The notes under the pieces are model-generated. The model was given only the letters and a program-made list of their open reading frames with translations, searched no databases and had not been told where the DNA came from. A stretch of DNA of 8,619 nt from Spirochaetaceae bacterium. GTDB lineage: Bacteria > Spirochaetota > Spirochaetia > DSM-2461. Both the position numbers and the translations under genes were made by a program. Positions within the stretch are counted from its first letter, which is position 1; every line of letters starts with the position of its first letter. The DNA lies in assembly GCA_016342385.1 (NCBI GenBank), contig JAEINM010000151.1, positions 1-8,619 on the forward strand. The letters run 5' to 3'. Positions 7,971-8,619 of the stretch are shown here, in pieces.

Positions 7971-7999
7971 ATTATACTCGATTTTTTACCACCTGAATT
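7971..7999 (-). promoter_or_regulatory. Putative promoter of the amidohydrolase gene
   Basis: On the minus strand a perfect TATAAT (7971-7976) lies about 40 nt before the start codon, giving a leader of about 34 nt with AGGAA in it. The -35 region at the 17-nt spacing (7994-7999, AATTCA) matches consensus poorly, so the promoter rests mainly on the -10 box and its position. Confidence 0.45.
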
Positions 8000-8023
8000 T
8001 TAAAAACATGATAAATCCTGAAT

Positions 8024-8482
8024 TTATACAGATTGAATAAGCCGCGGCATTTCCGAGACAAGATACAGAGGAAGACTCATTAGCTTGAAATTGTGTTCCA
8101 TCCGACCGGGAATTCTCGATGTAATGTCCCCTATTGATGGTTTATCCTGATTAAAACGCACAGCTAAAGACGATTTTTTATCAGATGCAAAGACATGAAG
8201 GGATTTTAAGGTGCCTGTAGTACCGGATTTAACTTCAATAGGAATTATACGACCATTAATCTGAACCAGATAGTCCAGTTCTGAAGAGGTGCCTTCCTTC
8301 TCCCGGTTCTAATAAAACAACTCAGGTTCAATATAACTTTCCTTCTGGGAGAACAACTGCTGACCGACAAACTGTTCCGCTAATGCCCCTTTGTTCGATA
8401 ATATTATTCCATCATCATGCAAATTGAGTAAGTTTAACCCAAGGGAACGCATCATCAATCCCATATCCAGAAAAAGCCGTTT
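8024..8482 (-). pseudogene. C-terminal remnant of a second DUF4143-type ATPase, with in-frame TAG
   Basis: The minus strand from about 8482 to the TAA at 8024-8026 reads as one frame of about 153 codons. It begins KRLFLDMGLMMRSLG and includes ALAEQFVGQQLF, SSELDYLVQ, IIPIEVKSG and LKSLHVFASD. These are the C-terminal DUF4143 and PD-(D/E)XK-like signatures, keeping the D (ELDYL) and the E-x-K (IEVK). The ATPase and winged-helix parts are missing: nothing family-like continues upstream, the frame closes with TAA at 8492-8494, and repeat array 2 begins at 8484. A TAG at 8309-8311 interrupts LFY*NREKEG, where homologues typically have tryptophan (YW.RE), consistent with one TGG-to-TAG change. No useful restart codon follows the TAG. 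The sequence differs clearly from the intact ATPase at 5106, so it belongs to another subgroup and is not a recent duplicate. Truncation plus nonsense codon make it a decayed gene. Confidence 0.85.
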
Positions 8483-8483
8483 A

Positions 8484-8568
8484 TTGCTATTTTAATAGGT
8501 TGTTTTGTGTTGTATTGGGATGTTTTAATAGGTTGTTCAATTGAATTCTAATATATTCTGATAGGTTG
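8484..8568 (+). repeat. Repeat array 2: three (A/G)ATAGGTTG cores spaced 33 nt
   Basis: Cores start at 8494 (AATAGGTTG), 8527 (AATAGGTTG) and 8560 (GATAGGTTG), with both steps exactly 33 nt. The four bases before the cores are T/C-rich (TTTT, TTTT, TTCT), and the rest of each unit is not conserved. As in array 1, the first unit carries the TTGCTATTTT lead and the last unit has G in place of the first A. The lead end abuts the truncated ATPase remnant. On the opposite strand the motif reads CAACCTAT(T/C). Confidence 0.75.
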
Positions 8569-8583
8569 CAGCGATTCATTGGA

Positions 8584-8611
8584 AATGAGAGTCCCTATTG
8601 GAACTCTCATT
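8584..8611. repeat. Perfect 9-bp inverted repeat (hairpin) near the right edge
   Basis: AATGAGAGT (8584-8592) and ACTCTCATT (8603-8611) are exact reverse complements around a 10-nt loop CCCTATTGGA. Neither strand has a run of T after the stem, so it is not a convincing intrinsic terminator. The loop contains CCTATT, the complement of the AATAGG in the neighbouring array core. Any gene it serves would lie beyond 8619. Confidence 0.6.
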
Positions 8612-8619
8612 ATTATCGT

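Noticed and set aside
8024..8308. Functional short gene made from the part after the TAG
   Set aside because: The only in-frame ATGs lie late in the segment, after the E-x-K motif, and no ribosome binding site precedes a start that would keep the domain whole.
6321..8568. CRISPR array
   Set aside because: The conserved core is only about 9-10 nt and the period 33 nt. CRISPR repeats of 23-50 nt with spacers give periods near 60-75 nt, and no cas gene is visible.
6321..8568. Complete insertion sequence bounded by the two arrays
   Set aside because: The arrays are in direct, not inverted, orientation. The enclosed genes are an amidohydrolase and an ATPase remnant, with no transposase, and no target-site duplication could be found.

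Overview
The window holds six protein-coding loci, five apparently intact (one cut by the window edge) and one broken, plus two short repeat arrays. The organism is a bacterium with moderate, uneven GC content. The pairing of a Cache-GGDEF sensor with an MFS-HEAT fusion protein, and the coding style, suggest a free-living spirochaete-like lineage. That is an inference of low confidence; no rRNA or other diagnostic marker is present.

Layout. (1) 1-1162, minus: an ABC-F ATPase running off the left edge. (2) 1163-1327: a divergent AT-rich intergenic region with a fair promoter for the ABC-F gene. (3) 1328-2764, plus: a membrane diguanylate cyclase with an extracytoplasmic Cache-type sensor, an intact GGDEF site and an intact RxxD inhibitory site. 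(4) 2829-5036, plus: a 12-helix MFS-type transporter fused to a roughly 320-residue cytoplasmic HEAT-like tail, 64 nt downstream of the cyclase and probably co-transcribed with it. (5) 5048-5090: a near-consensus sigma70-type promoter almost entirely overlain by a 16-bp-arm inverted repeat, placed directly before (6) 5106-6281, plus: an AT-rich AAA/DUF4143 ATPase with a C-terminal PD-(D/E)XK-like domain. (7) 6321-6372: repeat array 1. (8) 6383-7930, minus: a YtcJ-type amidohydrolase with its own TATAAT promoter. (9) 8024-8482, minus: the C-terminal remnant of a second, different DUF4143 ATPase, with an in-frame TAG. (10) 8484-8568: repeat array 2, starting exactly where the remnant's coding similarity stops. 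(11) 8584-8611: a perfect 9-bp-stem hairpin.

How the parts relate. The left half looks like ordinary chromosomal DNA: translation-associated ATPase, c-di-GMP signalling, transport. The right half looks accessory. Its most notable signal is the pair of arrays: a core (A/G)ATAGGTTG recurs at exactly 33-nt steps, two copies in one array and three in the other. Both arrays begin with the same 23-nt sequence, both end with a GATAGGTTG variant, both lie in the same orientation 2163 nt apart, and each touches a DUF4143-type ATPase locus (one intact, one broken). This resembles ordered protein-binding sites at the end of a mobile element, or a recombination site associated with these ATPases. No transposase, integrase or target-site duplication is visible, so the identity is open.
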